Below are positions 1 through 7,611 of a DNA stretch of 64,000 nt, piece by piece. The translations under genes were made by a program, and so were the position numbers. The stretch comes from Bordetella parapertussis (GTDB taxonomy: Bacteria; Pseudomonadota; Gammaproteobacteria; Burkholderiales; Burkholderiaceae_A), in NCBI GenBank assembly GCA_945862305.1, contig CAMAXF010000005.1:1-64000 (forward strand). The letters run 5' to 3'. The notes beneath the pieces are model-generated. The model searched no databases. It saw only the letters and a list, made by a program, of their open reading frames with translations, and was not told the origin of the DNA. The number at the start of each line of letters is the position of its first letter. Position 1 is the stretch's first letter.

Positions 1-1146
1 CTGGATGTCGAGCGGGGCCACCGAGAGGATGATGCCCGTGAGGCCGCCGATCGTGAACACAATGATGAAGCCGATGGCAAAGAGCATCGGGGTCTCAAAG
101 GTCATCGAGCCACGCCACATGGTGGCGAGCCAGTTGAAGATCTTCACGCCCGTGGGCACCGCAATCAGCATGGTGGCGTACATGAAGAAGAGCTGCCCCG
201 TGAGCGGCATGCCCGTCGTGAACATGTGGTGGGCCCAGACCACGAAAGACAGAATGGCGATGGAGGCCGTGGCATAGACCATCGAGCTGTAGCCAAAGAG
301 GGTCTTGCGCGAGAAGGTGGGAATGATCTCCGAGACAATGCCAAAGGCTGGGAGAATCATGATGTAGACCTCGGGGTGGCCGAAGAACCAGAAGATGTGC
401 TGGTACATGACGGGGTCACCGCCGGCTGCAGCATTGAAGAAATTCGTGCCGAAGTGACGATCCGTGAGGGTCATGGTGATGGCGCCCGCGAGCACCGGCA
501 TGACGGCAATCAGCAGGTAGGCCGTGATCAACCAGGTCCAGACGAACATGGGCATTTTCATGAGGGTCATGCCCGGCGCCCGCATGTTCAAGATGGTGGT
601 GATGATGTTGATCGAGCCCATGATGGACGAGGCGCCCAGAAGATGCATGGCAAAGATGGCCATGTCCATGCCCACGCCCATCTGAGAGGTGAGCGGCGCA
701 TAGAGCGTCCATCCAGCGGCCGTGGCCCCGCCCGGCACGAAGAAGGAGGCCACCAGGAGGATGGCCGCGGGGATCATCAACCAAAAACTGAAGTTGTTCA
801 TCCGCGCGAAGGCCATGTCGGAGGCACCGATTTGCAACGGGATCATCCAGTTCGCAAAGCCCACGAAGGCCGGCATGATCGCGCCGAAAACCATGATCAG
901 GCCGTGCATGGTGGTGAGCTGATTGAACAACTCAGGCTGAATCATCTGCAGCCCAGGCTGAAAGAGCTCTGCACGGATGCCCAGGGCAAGGATGCCACCG
1001 ATCATCAGCATGGAGAAGCTGAACCAGAGGTAGAGGGTGCCGATGTCCTTGTGGTTCGTGGCAAAGAGCCAGCGGCTTAGCCCATGTGGGTGGTCGTGGG
1101 CGTGGTCGTCGGCCGCATGGCCGTGTGGGTCCAGAACTGCACTCAT
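1..1146 (-). CDS. coxA: Cytochrome c oxidase subunit I, 5' part (cut by left window edge)
   Basis: The reverse strand encodes the first 382 residues of an aa3-type haem-copper oxidase subunit I, the inner-membrane proton-pumping core that reduces O2. Visible are the low-spin haem ligand H81 (TTMHG), the CuB/Tyr crosslink motif GHPEVY (H257, Y261), the CuB histidine pair H306-H307 (VWAHHMF) and the K-channel lysine in PTGVK (about K335). The N-terminus is a soluble His-rich stretch (six His between residues 8 and 21) before the first helix, as is common in Burkholderiales. The ATG has AAGGAG just upstream and lies 12 bp after coxB, so the two are cotranscribed. The C-terminal third is outside the window. 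Family assignment is certain; the missing end cannot be judged. Confidence 0.96.
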   Translation of the reverse strand, partial: MSAVLDPHGHAADDHAHDHPHGLSRWLFATNHKDIGTLYLWFSFSMLMIGGILALGIRAELFQPGLQMIQPELFNQLTTMHGLIMVFGAIMPAFVGFANWMIPLQIGASDMAFARMNNFSFWLMIPAAILLVASFFVPGGATAAGWTLYAPLTSQMGVGMDMAIFAMHLLGASSIMGSINIITTILNMRAPGMTLMKMPMFVWTWLITAYLLIAVMPVLAGAITMTLTDRHFGTNFFNAAAGGDPVMYQHIFWFFGHPEVYIMILPAFGIVSEIIPTFSRKTLFGYSSMVYATASIAILSFVVWAHHMFTTGMPLTGQLFFMYATMLIAVPTGVKIFNWLATMWRGSMTFETPMLFAIGFIIVFTIGGLTGIILSVAPLDIQ

Positions 1147-1158
1147 CGCTTGCTCTCC

Positions 1159-2001
1159 TTACTCAACTTTTGCCAGGGCTGCACCGGAGACCGCTGCAGA
1201 TTTCGACTTCTGTTCATTGACCCAGGCCGTGTACTCCTCGGCCGTGACCACTCTCACCACAATCGGCATGAAGGCGTGGTCTTTGCCACACAACTCCGCA
1301 CAGTGCCCATTGTAGGTTCCGACCTTTTCAGCCTTGAACCAGGTGTCCCTCACAAAACCGGGGATGGCATCTTGCTTCACGCCGAAGGCGGGCACCATCC
1401 AGGCATGGATGACGTCGTTGGCCGTGGTGACCACACGAATCTTCTTGCCCACGGGCACGACCAAGGGATTGTCCACCTCGGAGAGGTAATTCAGGGTCTT
1501 GGCCTGCTCATTGATGCGCTGCTCGTACGGCGTGGTGAGGGTGGAGTAGAAGGCAATGCCTTGGCCCTCGCCCTTGAGATAGTCGTAGCCCCACTTCCAC
1601 TGGTAGCCCGTGGCCTTCACGGTGATGTCGGCGTTGGTGGTGTCTTTCTGGGCCATCACGATGGGGGTGGCATAGACACCGATGACCACAACAATGAGGA
1701 AGGGCACCACCGTCCATGCGATTTCCAGCGAGGTGCTCTCGTGAAAGTCGGCGGGCTTGTGCCCCTTGGACTTGCGATGCGCATAGATGGAGTAGAACAT
1801 CACGCCAAAGACGGCCACGCAGATCAGCACACAGACCACGAGCAGGAAATTGTGGAGGGTGTAGAGATTCTCGGCCATGTCGGAGGCCGGGGTGCGCAGG
1901 TTGTATCGCGTGGTCATGTCGTTGGCCAAGGCCACGGCCGAGAGGGATGCTGCCAACGCGCCCGCCGACAGTCGGCCAGCCAATAGTGAGATCCGATTCA
2001 T
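1159..2001 (-). CDS. coxB: Cytochrome c oxidase subunit II
   Basis: Periplasmic CuA subunit that takes electrons from cytochrome c and passes them to subunit I. The 280-residue product has an N-terminal signal/transmembrane region, two helices (about residues 50-72 and 92-115) and a cupredoxin domain. CuA ligands are all present: H199 (VIHAWMVP), C234 and C238 (CAELCGKDH), H242 and M245. There is no C-terminal cytochrome c domain. I chose the ATG giving MNRISLLAG because GGAAGAA lies upstream; a TTG seven codons earlier extends the frame without a good ribosome site. It sits between DUF2244 and coxA in one minus-strand operon. Confidence 0.95.
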   Translation of the reverse strand: MNRISLLAGRLSAGALAASLSAVALANDMTTRYNLRTPASDMAENLYTLHNFLLVVCVLICVAVFGVMFYSIYAHRKSKGHKPADFHESTSLEIAWTVVPFLIVVVIGVYATPIVMAQKDTTNADITVKATGYQWKWGYDYLKGEGQGIAFYSTLTTPYEQRINEQAKTLNYLSEVDNPLVVPVGKKIRVVTTANDVIHAWMVPAFGVKQDAIPGFVRDTWFKAEKVGTYNGHCAELCGKDHAFMPIVVRVVTAEEYTAWVNEQKSKSAAVSGAALAKVE

Positions 2002-2031
2002 GCTTGGTCTTCTTCCCATCAATAAAGTGAT

Positions 2032-2514
2032 TCAGGTGGGCACCGCAACCAGCACCCGCTTTAAATCTTCAACAAACTGCCTGCGGCCCGCCTGATCGAC
2101 AAATCGCCCCAGCGGCACCACCTGCTTGCCCGATCGGAGGCTGACCAGACTGGTGCGATCACCAGGCCACTCCACCCGCAACCAGTCCCGCGACACCGTC
2201 GACATCAGCCGTTGGCGTCCCTGCACGACCTCCACCGACACGTCGGAGGCCGACAACACCACCCGCTCGTGGTCGCATGCATGCCGGGCGTACACCAGAA
2301 AGGCCACACCCAAGGCCAAGCACTCGGCCACCGCGAACGGCACCACCACCCAAGCGCCACGACTGGCCCAGTAGGCCGCGAACGCCAAGGACAATCCCGC
2401 CAGGGACCCGAAGATCCCAACCAACTGTTTCGGGGTGAGGCTGCAGTTGCGCCGAAGCATCCAGACCGTTTGGCCGTCGTGGTCCTGCCGCACGACATTG
2501 GTGTTTGCGCTCAT
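2032..2514 (-). CDS. DUF2244 family membrane protein in the cox operon
   Basis: A 160-residue protein with two hydrophobic segments near residues 30-75 (AGLSLAFAAYWAS and the following VVVPFAVAECLALGVAFLVYA-type helix), followed by a soluble domain with conserved aromatic/basic residues (WLRVEWPGDR). This matches the DUF2244 family, often found beside cytochrome oxidase genes in proteobacteria; its biochemical role is not established. GGGGAG precedes the chosen ATG (MSANTN), while the frame could open upstream without a comparable site. It is the first gene before coxB (30-bp gap), so a role in oxidase assembly or expression is a guilt-by-association inference only. Confidence 0.8.
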   Translation of the reverse strand: MSANTNVVRQDHDGQTVWMLRRNCSLTPKQLVGIFGSLAGLSLAFAAYWASRGAWVVVPFAVAECLALGVAFLVYARHACDHERVVLSASDVSVEVVQGRQRLMSTVSRDWLRVEWPGDRTSLVSLRSGKQVVPLGRFVDQAGRRQFVEDLKRVLVAVPT

Positions 2515-2562
2515 GACTCCCCATCTGGACGTCTTTAACGACCTGATTCCCCCGGGCGACTG

Positions 2563-2591
2563 ATTATATGCCGTTTGGCAGATGTGGCGAA
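2563..2591 (-). promoter_or_regulatory. Putative sigma-70 promoter of DUF2244-coxB-coxA
   Basis: On the minus strand a perfect TATAAT occupies 2563-2568, about 50 bp before the DUF2244 ATG. At 17-bp spacing the -35 would be TTCGCC, a poor match. The strong -10 in a GC-rich gap is the main evidence. Confidence 0.45.
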
Positions 2592-2628
2592 GCATCCCTG
2601 CTGTCAGGAAGGATTGACGGCCAAGGCC

Positions 2629-3330
2629 TCAGCCCGAGGAAAACCTGTTGCGAGGCACAAACTGAACCGGCGCCGGTGTCTCTGGAGACGGCCGACGACG
2701 CGCGGGAGCCCGCCAGGCATGGGCATAGACGAGTTCCATCTCCAGCAGAATCCGGTCATCGGGCCCTTTTTGCGACTGCAGCAATGGCGCCCAGGCGTGG
2801 CGCAACACATGGGCCCAGGCTTGTCGGGGGGGTCTCCATGGAAAGGTTCGCAGGTCCGCCCGGGCACGTCGCCAGTCCCGATACGACAGGGTCAGTCGCT
2901 CAGACTCTAGAACGGGGTCGGCCAGGCCGACCTGGACCAGCAAATCCCCAAGGTCGTGCATGTCCGGCCACCAGGCCGAGACGGCCTCGGACGTCCAGCC
3001 GAGGTCTCGACGCAGGCCCGACAGTGTGCCCGGGCCCAGCCCAGCGACCATCAGCAGCCCCCCCTCTTGCAATTGACTCGCCGCCGACTGCAAGAGCGCC
3101 TTGTGGTCTGCGTCACCGAGCAGCAGGCCGACCAGGTCGATGCGTCCAAACGGCCCTTCGAGCCCCGACAGCGGCTCGCCGAGGGTGCGGCTCGCGTGGC
3201 CGGGCGGCACTCGCATGATCGACGCCCGGTCATCGAGGCCCGCGCGCCACGCCGCCAAGACCGGGTGGACGCCCATCACGGGGGCTTTTGGGCCGGTTCG
3301 CTCCGCCGATCGGCTAGTGTCTGCTGCCAT
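2629..3330 (-). CDS. BioC-like methyltransferase remnant lacking the AdoMet-binding motif
   Basis: The C-terminal two thirds resemble the BioC-like SAM-dependent methyltransferases that often sit beside comF in Burkholderiales: LQEGGLLMVAGLGPGTL, then MHDLGDLLVQVGLADPV and LTLSYRD. The first 60 residues, where family members carry the glycine-rich motif I (DxGCGxG), show only RASIMRVPPGHASRTLGE and have no such motif. The protein is 233 residues, shorter than usual. The frame is intact, so it may be a non-catalytic descendant rather than a pseudogene. Start chosen at MAADTS, 21 bp from the divergent comF; longer starts would run into comF. Function unknown. Confidence 0.6.
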   Translation of the reverse strand: MAADTSRSAERTGPKAPVMGVHPVLAAWRAGLDDRASIMRVPPGHASRTLGEPLSGLEGPFGRIDLVGLLLGDADHKALLQSAASQLQEGGLLMVAGLGPGTLSGLRRDLGWTSEAVSAWWPDMHDLGDLLVQVGLADPVLESERLTLSYRDWRRARADLRTFPWRPPRQAWAHVLRHAWAPLLQSQKGPDDRILLEMELVYAHAWRAPARRRPSPETPAPVQFVPRNRFSSG

Positions 3331-3351
3331 GCCGGCTGAGTATAGTGGCCG

Positions 3352-4017
3352 ATGCCCCTCGCAGACTGGCTTCTTTCCCTTTTTTCCCCGGGCCAAGCCG
3401 CATCAGCACTGCGCCCCAGCCCCGGCGCCGGCTGGCGAACCGTCCGCCTGCCGTGTGGAGCCCCGCTCATGCTCTGGGCAGCAGGCCGCTACGATGACCA
3501 GCTCGCCGAAGCCATTCGCCGGGCCAAGTACGGGCCGCGTTGGTCAGCGGCCTGCGAACTCACCCGATTGCTGCCGCAGACCCAACGCTCTGGCCTTTGG
3601 GGGCTCAAGCCCATTCTGGTTCCCATGCCGCCCGACCCGGGCCGACTTCCCTCCCGAGGCTTTCACCTGCCTGCAGAGATGGCCAAGCAGTTGGGGCGGC
3701 TCAGCGGCTGCCCGGTGGGCCTGCGCACACTCGACAAGCCCGCGAGTACCCCCATGCAGGCTGGCCGAACCCGGACGGCGCGGCTCGAGGCCTTGCGCGG
3801 CCAGTTCCAGGTTCGAGCACCCGTCGCCCGCCAGGCCGTGCTGCTGGTCGATGATGTGCTCACCACCGGTGCCACGCTCTCAACGGCATGCAGCACGCTG
3901 GAGGACGCCGGGGCCCGGGTGGTTGGTGCGATCGTGCTGGCCGTGGTCGAGCCCGCGCGCGTTCAGTCGATAAGATCGCGGCATGTCCGACGCCCCATTC
4001 CACGTCGTCCTGGTTGA
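3352..4017 (+). CDS. comF: ComF family phosphoribosyltransferase-like protein
   Basis: A 221-residue protein with the type I phosphoribosyltransferase PRPP motif LLVDDVLTTGAT (about residues 162-173) and the ComF landmark RRAKYGPRW near residue 57. ComF proteins are linked to DNA uptake and recombination at the inner membrane. The usual N-terminal four-cysteine zinc finger is missing: the start runs into PSPGAGWRTVRLP with a single cysteine. A -10-like TATAGT lies just upstream. The 3' end overlaps trmL by 35 nt in another frame, so translation is probably coupled. comM, another competence gene, is also in the window at 59-60.6 kb. Confidence 0.82.
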   Translation: MPLADWLLSLFSPGQAASALRPSPGAGWRTVRLPCGAPLMLWAAGRYDDQLAEAIRRAKYGPRWSAACELTRLLPQTQRSGLWGLKPILVPMPPDPGRLPSRGFHLPAEMAKQLGRLSGCPVGLRTLDKPASTPMQAGRTRTARLEALRGQFQVRAPVARQAVLLVDDVLTTGATLSTACSTLEDAGARVVGAIVLAVVEPARVQSIRSRHVRRPIPRRPG

Positions 4018-4462
4018 GCCACAGATTCCACCCAACACGGGCAATGTCATCCGACTCTGCGCCAACACCGGCGCATCACTGCACTTGGTGGGGCCGATGG
4101 GCTTTCCCCTGGACGACGCCAAAATGCGCCGCGCAGGCCTCGACTACCACGAGCGCTGCCTGGCCCAGACCCATGCCAACTGGGAGACCTTTCTGGCCAC
4201 ACAGCGGCCGCCCCCTGGCCGCTGCCTTGCACTCACCACCAAGGGGCAGCGGTCTGTGTTCGATCACGACTTCGAGCCGGGGGACTGGCTCATTTTCGGC
4301 TCCGAGACGGCCGGCCTCTCGGAGGCCCAACGGGCGTGGTTTGAGCCGACCCAGTGGCTTCGACTACCCATGCGGCCAGGAAACCGGAGCTTGAATCTGT
4401 CGAATGCCGTGGCCGTGGTGGTCTACGAAGCCCTTCGGCAGACGGGTCAGTTGAGCGACTGA
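3983..4462 (+). CDS. trmL: tRNA (cytidine/uridine-2'-O-)-methyltransferase TrmL
   Basis: SPOUT-fold methyltransferase that modifies the 2'-OH of the wobble base 34 in tRNA-Leu isoacceptors. The 159-residue length is normal. Conserved blocks are present in order: EPQIPPNTGNVIRLCANTG near the N-terminus, GSETAGLS (about 110-117) and the knot-forming MRPGNRSLNLSNAVAV (about 131-146). The start lies inside comF because residues right after the ATG already match the family, so the 35-nt overlap is real. No clear Shine-Dalgarno is seen. Confidence 0.93.
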   Translation: MSDAPFHVVLVEPQIPPNTGNVIRLCANTGASLHLVGPMGFPLDDAKMRRAGLDYHERCLAQTHANWETFLATQRPPPGRCLALTTKGQRSVFDHDFEPGDWLIFGSETAGLSEAQRAWFEPTQWLRLPMRPGNRSLNLSNAVAVVVYEALRQTGQLSD

Positions 4463-4484
4463 ACGCCCCACACCGGCCGAGCGA

Positions 4485-5531
4485 TCACTCGTCCACGGCC
4501 TCTCTCGAGAGCAGATCGAGCAGGGCTTCTTGCGCAGTCCAGCGGCCTTCGAGCACCGCGCAGACGGCCTCCACGATCGGGAGTTCCACGCCCAGGCCCT
4601 TTCCAAGGGCCCGAATCACCGGTGCAGTTCGAACACCCTCGGCCACGTGGCCCAGCCCCTGAAGGGTCTCCTCGAGGGTCTTGCCCATGGCCAGGGCCAT
4701 GCCCACCCTGCGATTGCGGGAGAGGTCCCCCGTGCAGGTCAGGACCAAATCGCCCAGCGTGGCCAGCCCCATGAAGGTGCTGGTCTGGGCTCCCATGGCC
4801 TCACCGAGTCGGGCCGCCTCCGCCAGACCTCGGGTGATGAGTGCTGCCCGCGCATTGGCGCCCAGCGCCATTTGGTCGGCTGCGCCGGCGGCAATGGCCA
4901 GCACATTCTTGATGGCCCCACCCAGCTGCACGCCCACCAGGTCATCGGTGGCATAGACCCGCATGCCCGCCCCGTGCAGGCCGCGAGCCGCCGCCCGCGC
5001 CCAGGTCAGGGAGGTGCTGGCCAGGGTGAGCGCCACCGGCAGCCCTTGGGCCACCTCCTGGGCAAAGCTAGGCCCACTCAGCGCACCCATGGGCCAGCCT
5101 GGCAGTGAGGCCGACACCAGGTCTGATGGCCAGGTGAAGGCACCATGGTCGCCCTGGGCCACACCCTTGGAGAGCCACAACAGTCCGGCCCCAGCCGGCG
5201 GGCTTTTCACATGGGCAGCCACCTGTTTGGAGAGGTCGGAGAGACCCGCCACCGGTGTGGCCAGAATGAGGAGTGCACCGGGCTGGGACGCTGCAGCCTG
5301 CGCCCAGGCGGCCAGGGCATCGTGCAGCACCGGCGCCACCACCAGTTCGGGCGGAAGGGCCTGGCCCGGCAGATACCGCCTGTTCTCGCGATGGGCGGCA
5401 AGGTCGCTGGACTGTGCTGGGTCTCGAGCCCAAAGGCTCACCGGTGGCTGGCCAAGGCGCCGGGCGAGATGCACCGCCAAGGCCGTGCCCCAGGCGCCTG
5501 CGCCCAGCACGAGCACCGGGCCGTTCAACAT
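4485..5531 (-). CDS. gpsA: NAD(P)-dependent glycerol-3-phosphate dehydrogenase
   Basis: Cytosolic enzyme reducing dihydroxyacetone phosphate to sn-glycerol-3-phosphate for phospholipid synthesis. The 348-residue protein has the dinucleotide-binding GAGAWGTALA (about 10-19), GPSFAQEVA, the catalytic-lysine block GGAIKNVLAIAAG (about 204-216) and CTGDLSRNRRVG in the C-terminal helical domain. It is last in the minus-strand set rhodanese-grxC-secB-gpsA, an order conserved in many Burkholderiales, 12 bp after secB. Confidence 0.96.
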   Translation of the reverse strand: MLNGPVLVLGAGAWGTALAVHLARRLGQPPVSLWARDPAQSSDLAAHRENRRYLPGQALPPELVVAPVLHDALAAWAQAAASQPGALLILATPVAGLSDLSKQVAAHVKSPPAGAGLLWLSKGVAQGDHGAFTWPSDLVSASLPGWPMGALSGPSFAQEVAQGLPVALTLASTSLTWARAAARGLHGAGMRVYATDDLVGVQLGGAIKNVLAIAAGAADQMALGANARAALITRGLAEAARLGEAMGAQTSTFMGLATLGDLVLTCTGDLSRNRRVGMALAMGKTLEETLQGLGHVAEGVRTAPVIRALGKGLGVELPIVEAVCAVLEGRWTAQEALLDLLSREAVDE

Positions 5532-5543
5532 GACCGCGGCCGC

Positions 5544-6047
5544 CTACTGCGGAAGGATGAGGCCACTCTCGGAGGCGCCCGCGGGCGCCTGCTGGGCCGC
5601 CAGCTTGGCGAGCTTCTGTTGGAAGAAGCCCTCCCAGTTGATCTCTGAGAGGTGAACCGGCGGAAAGCTCGACCGTTGGATCAGGTCGGCAATGTTCGAG
5701 CGCAGGTAGGGGTACACGATGTTGGGGCAGGAGATGCCTTTGAGCAGGGTTCGCTGCTCGGGCGACACACCCTGAATTTCAAAGATGGCCGCCTGCGTGG
5801 CCTCGACCAGGAATCCCACGCCATCGCCCACGCGGCAGGTAATCGTGCAACGCACCCCGACCTCGACCATGTCGCCGCCAAGTTCCTGCTCGGTCGTGTC
5901 GATCTCGAACTCGAGCCGGGGCTCGGACGTGTCGAGGAAAATCTGCGGCGCCTGCGGAATCTCGAGGGAGCAGTCTCGCAGGTAAACGCGCTGGAGGTTG
6001 AAGACAACGGCTTGCTCAGCCGCGGGTGCTGCTTGTGCATCAGACAT
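5544..6047 (-). CDS. secB: Protein-export chaperone SecB
   Basis: Homotetrameric cytosolic chaperone that holds preproteins unfolded for SecA. The 167-residue product has the family core: FNLQRVYLRDCSLEIP near residue 16, LEFEIDTTEQELG, VYPYLRSNIADLIQRS and FPPVHLSEINWEGFF. The tail (AKLAAQQAPAGASESGL) is low complexity, as usual. It lies between grxC and gpsA. Confidence 0.96.
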   Translation of the reverse strand: MSDAQAAPAAEQAVVFNLQRVYLRDCSLEIPQAPQIFLDTSEPRLEFEIDTTEQELGGDMVEVGVRCTITCRVGDGVGFLVEATQAAIFEIQGVSPEQRTLLKGISCPNIVYPYLRSNIADLIQRSSFPPVHLSEINWEGFFQQKLAKLAAQQAPAGASESGLILPQ

Positions 6048-6056
6048 GGAGCGCTT

Positions 6057-6320
6057 TCAGTTGGAGGAGGCCAGCAGCCCCGTGAGTTCACCAGCCCGGT
6101 CGAGGGCTGAGAGGTCATCGAAGCCACCCACGTGGGTGTCTCCAATGAAAATTTGGGGCACGGTGCGGCGGCCTGTTTTGGCCATCATGTGGTCGCGCTG
6201 TGCGGGGTCGAGGTCGACACGGATCTTTTCAATCTGCTCCACACCACGGGCCTTGAGCAGCATCTCGGCCCGCTGGCAGAAGGGGCACACGGCAGTGGTG
6301 TACATCACCACCGGCCTCAT
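6057..6320 (-). CDS. grxC: Glutaredoxin 3
   Basis: An 87-residue class I glutaredoxin with an active site CPFCQRAE (C12/C15); the family consensus is CPYC, so Tyr is replaced by Phe. The cis-proline TVPQIFIGD and the GGFDDLSALD glutathione-binding region are intact. It reduces disulfides and glutathionylated proteins in the cytosol. The ATG overlaps the rhodanese stop by 4 nt and secB follows after 9 bp. Confidence 0.94.
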   Translation of the reverse strand: MRPVVMYTTAVCPFCQRAEMLLKARGVEQIEKIRVDLDPAQRDHMMAKTGRRTVPQIFIGDTHVGGFDDLSALDRAGELTGLLASSN

Positions 6321-6757
6321 GCTGCAGCCCCCTTCGAGGAGACGGGCAGGCCCGCCTGCTGCCAGGCATCGAAGCCACCCTCCAGGCTGTAGACCTCTTC
6401 AATGCCAGCCTTGCGAAGGCTTCGGCCCGCCGAGAGACTGCGGCGGCCGCTGGCGCAGACCAAGATGACCGGCCGCGGTGCGGATGCCCCCGATGCGACA
6501 TCCTTCTTGAGGGCATCGATCTGGCCCGAGAGGGTGGAATTGGGAATGGAACGGGCCTGCGGAATGAGGCCGCGCGTGCGCTCGGTGGTCTCGCGAAGAT
6601 CGATCAGCAGGGCGTCTCGCCCATTGAGGAGTTGTGTGGCCGCCAGGGTGTTGATCTCTTTGGCCACGGTGTTGCGGACCACCATGGGCCAGACCAGCAG
6701 GCCGCCGCTCACGAAGGCCGCCAAGACTAGAAAAATGTTGTCGGTAAAAAACTGCAA
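6317..6757 (-). CDS. Membrane-anchored rhodanese-domain protein
   Basis: A 146-residue protein with one N-terminal transmembrane helix (FLVLAAFVSGGLLVWPM) and a single rhodanese domain whose active loop is CASGRRS (Cys about 109). It may act as a sulfurtransferase; the substrate is unknown. The start is TTG at 6757: GGAG lies nine bases upstream and the residues straight after it match the family's usual beginning. It heads rhodanese-grxC-secB-gpsA. Confidence 0.85.
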   Translation of the reverse strand: MQFFTDNIFLVLAAFVSGGLLVWPMVVRNTVAKEINTLAATQLLNGRDALLIDLRETTERTRGLIPQARSIPNSTLSGQIDALKKDVASGASAPRPVILVCASGRRSLSAGRSLRKAGIEEVYSLEGGFDAWQQAGLPVSSKGAAA

Positions 6758-6791
6758 GAGTGCTTCTCCCCACGGGTGGCGTGAACCCCGG

Positions 6792-6820
6792 ATTATAGAA
6801 TGCGGTCAACCTGTCCAACT
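6792..6820 (-). promoter_or_regulatory. Putative promoter of rhodanese-grxC-secB-gpsA
   Basis: On the minus strand ATTCTATAATCC gives a perfect TATAAT at 6792-6797, 35 bp before the rhodanese TTG. Upstream candidates are TTGGAC at 15-bp spacing or AGTTGG at 17 bp. The same bases read TATAGA on the plus strand and might also serve gpmA. Confidence 0.4.
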
Positions 6821-6840
6821 TGTAGAAAGCGTCTTGAACC

Positions 6841-7611
6841 ATGTCTGCGCCCCCTCCTGTCGTGCTGCTTCGGCACGGTCAAAGCCAATGGAACCTTGAG
6901 AACCGATTCACTGGATGGGTCGACATCGACCTCACCGATGCAGGCCGCGAGGAGGCCCGACGGGCCGGGCTGCTGCTCAAAGACCGCGGCTTTGCCTTCG
7001 ACCGGGCCTTCACCTCGGTGCTCAAGCGGGCCATCCGAACCTGCTGGATCACCCTCGACACGCTCGACACCATCTGGGTGCCCATCGAGCAGGACTGGCG
7101 CCTCAATGAGCGTCACTACGGTGCGCTTGCAGGCCTGAACAAGGCCGAGACCGCGAGCCTCCACGGCGAGGACCAGGTGCACATCTGGCGTCGCTCCTTC
7201 AGCATTCGGCCAGAGCCCGCCGATCGCGCAAGCCCCAACTGGGAGGGCCACGACCCCCGCTATCGTCACCTCTCGCCTGATGAGATTCCCACCACAGAGT
7301 GTCTTGCAGACACGGTCGCCCGGGTGCGGCCCTTCTGGGAGGAGCGTGTGGTGCCGGCCCTGCGGTCGGGCCAGCGCATTCTGATCGCGGCCCATGGCAA
7401 CTCGCTTCGCGCCCTGATCAAGCTGCTTGAAAACCTCTCGGATGACGAGGTCATCGACCTCAACATTCCCACGGCCCAGCCCATGGTGTTGGAATTCAAT
7501 GCTGGGCTGTCGCTCGTTTCTCGTCGATACTTGGCGGATCCCTCAGAGATTGAGGCCGCCATGTCGGCGGTTGCCCACCAAGGACGCTCATTGAAAGCTG
7601 CTCGAACATGA
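6841..7611 (+). CDS. gpmA: 2,3-bisphosphoglycerate-dependent phosphoglycerate mutase
   Basis: Glycolytic interconversion of 3- and 2-phosphoglycerate through a phosphohistidine. The 256-residue enzyme has the phosphoacceptor motif RHGQSQWN (H12), the substrate arginine in LKRAIRT (about R63), the acid E90 in LNERHYG and the second histidine in AHGNSLRAL (H185). The fit is close to full-length bacterial dPGM. It diverges from the rhodanese operon and overlaps ctpA by 4 nt. Confidence 0.96.
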   Translation: MSAPPPVVLLRHGQSQWNLENRFTGWVDIDLTDAGREEARRAGLLLKDRGFAFDRAFTSVLKRAIRTCWITLDTLDTIWVPIEQDWRLNERHYGALAGLNKAETASLHGEDQVHIWRRSFSIRPEPADRASPNWEGHDPRYRHLSPDEIPTTECLADTVARVRPFWEERVVPALRSGQRILIAAHGNSLRALIKLLENLSDDEVIDLNIPTAQPMVLEFNAGLSLVSRRYLADPSEIEAAMSAVAHQGRSLKAART

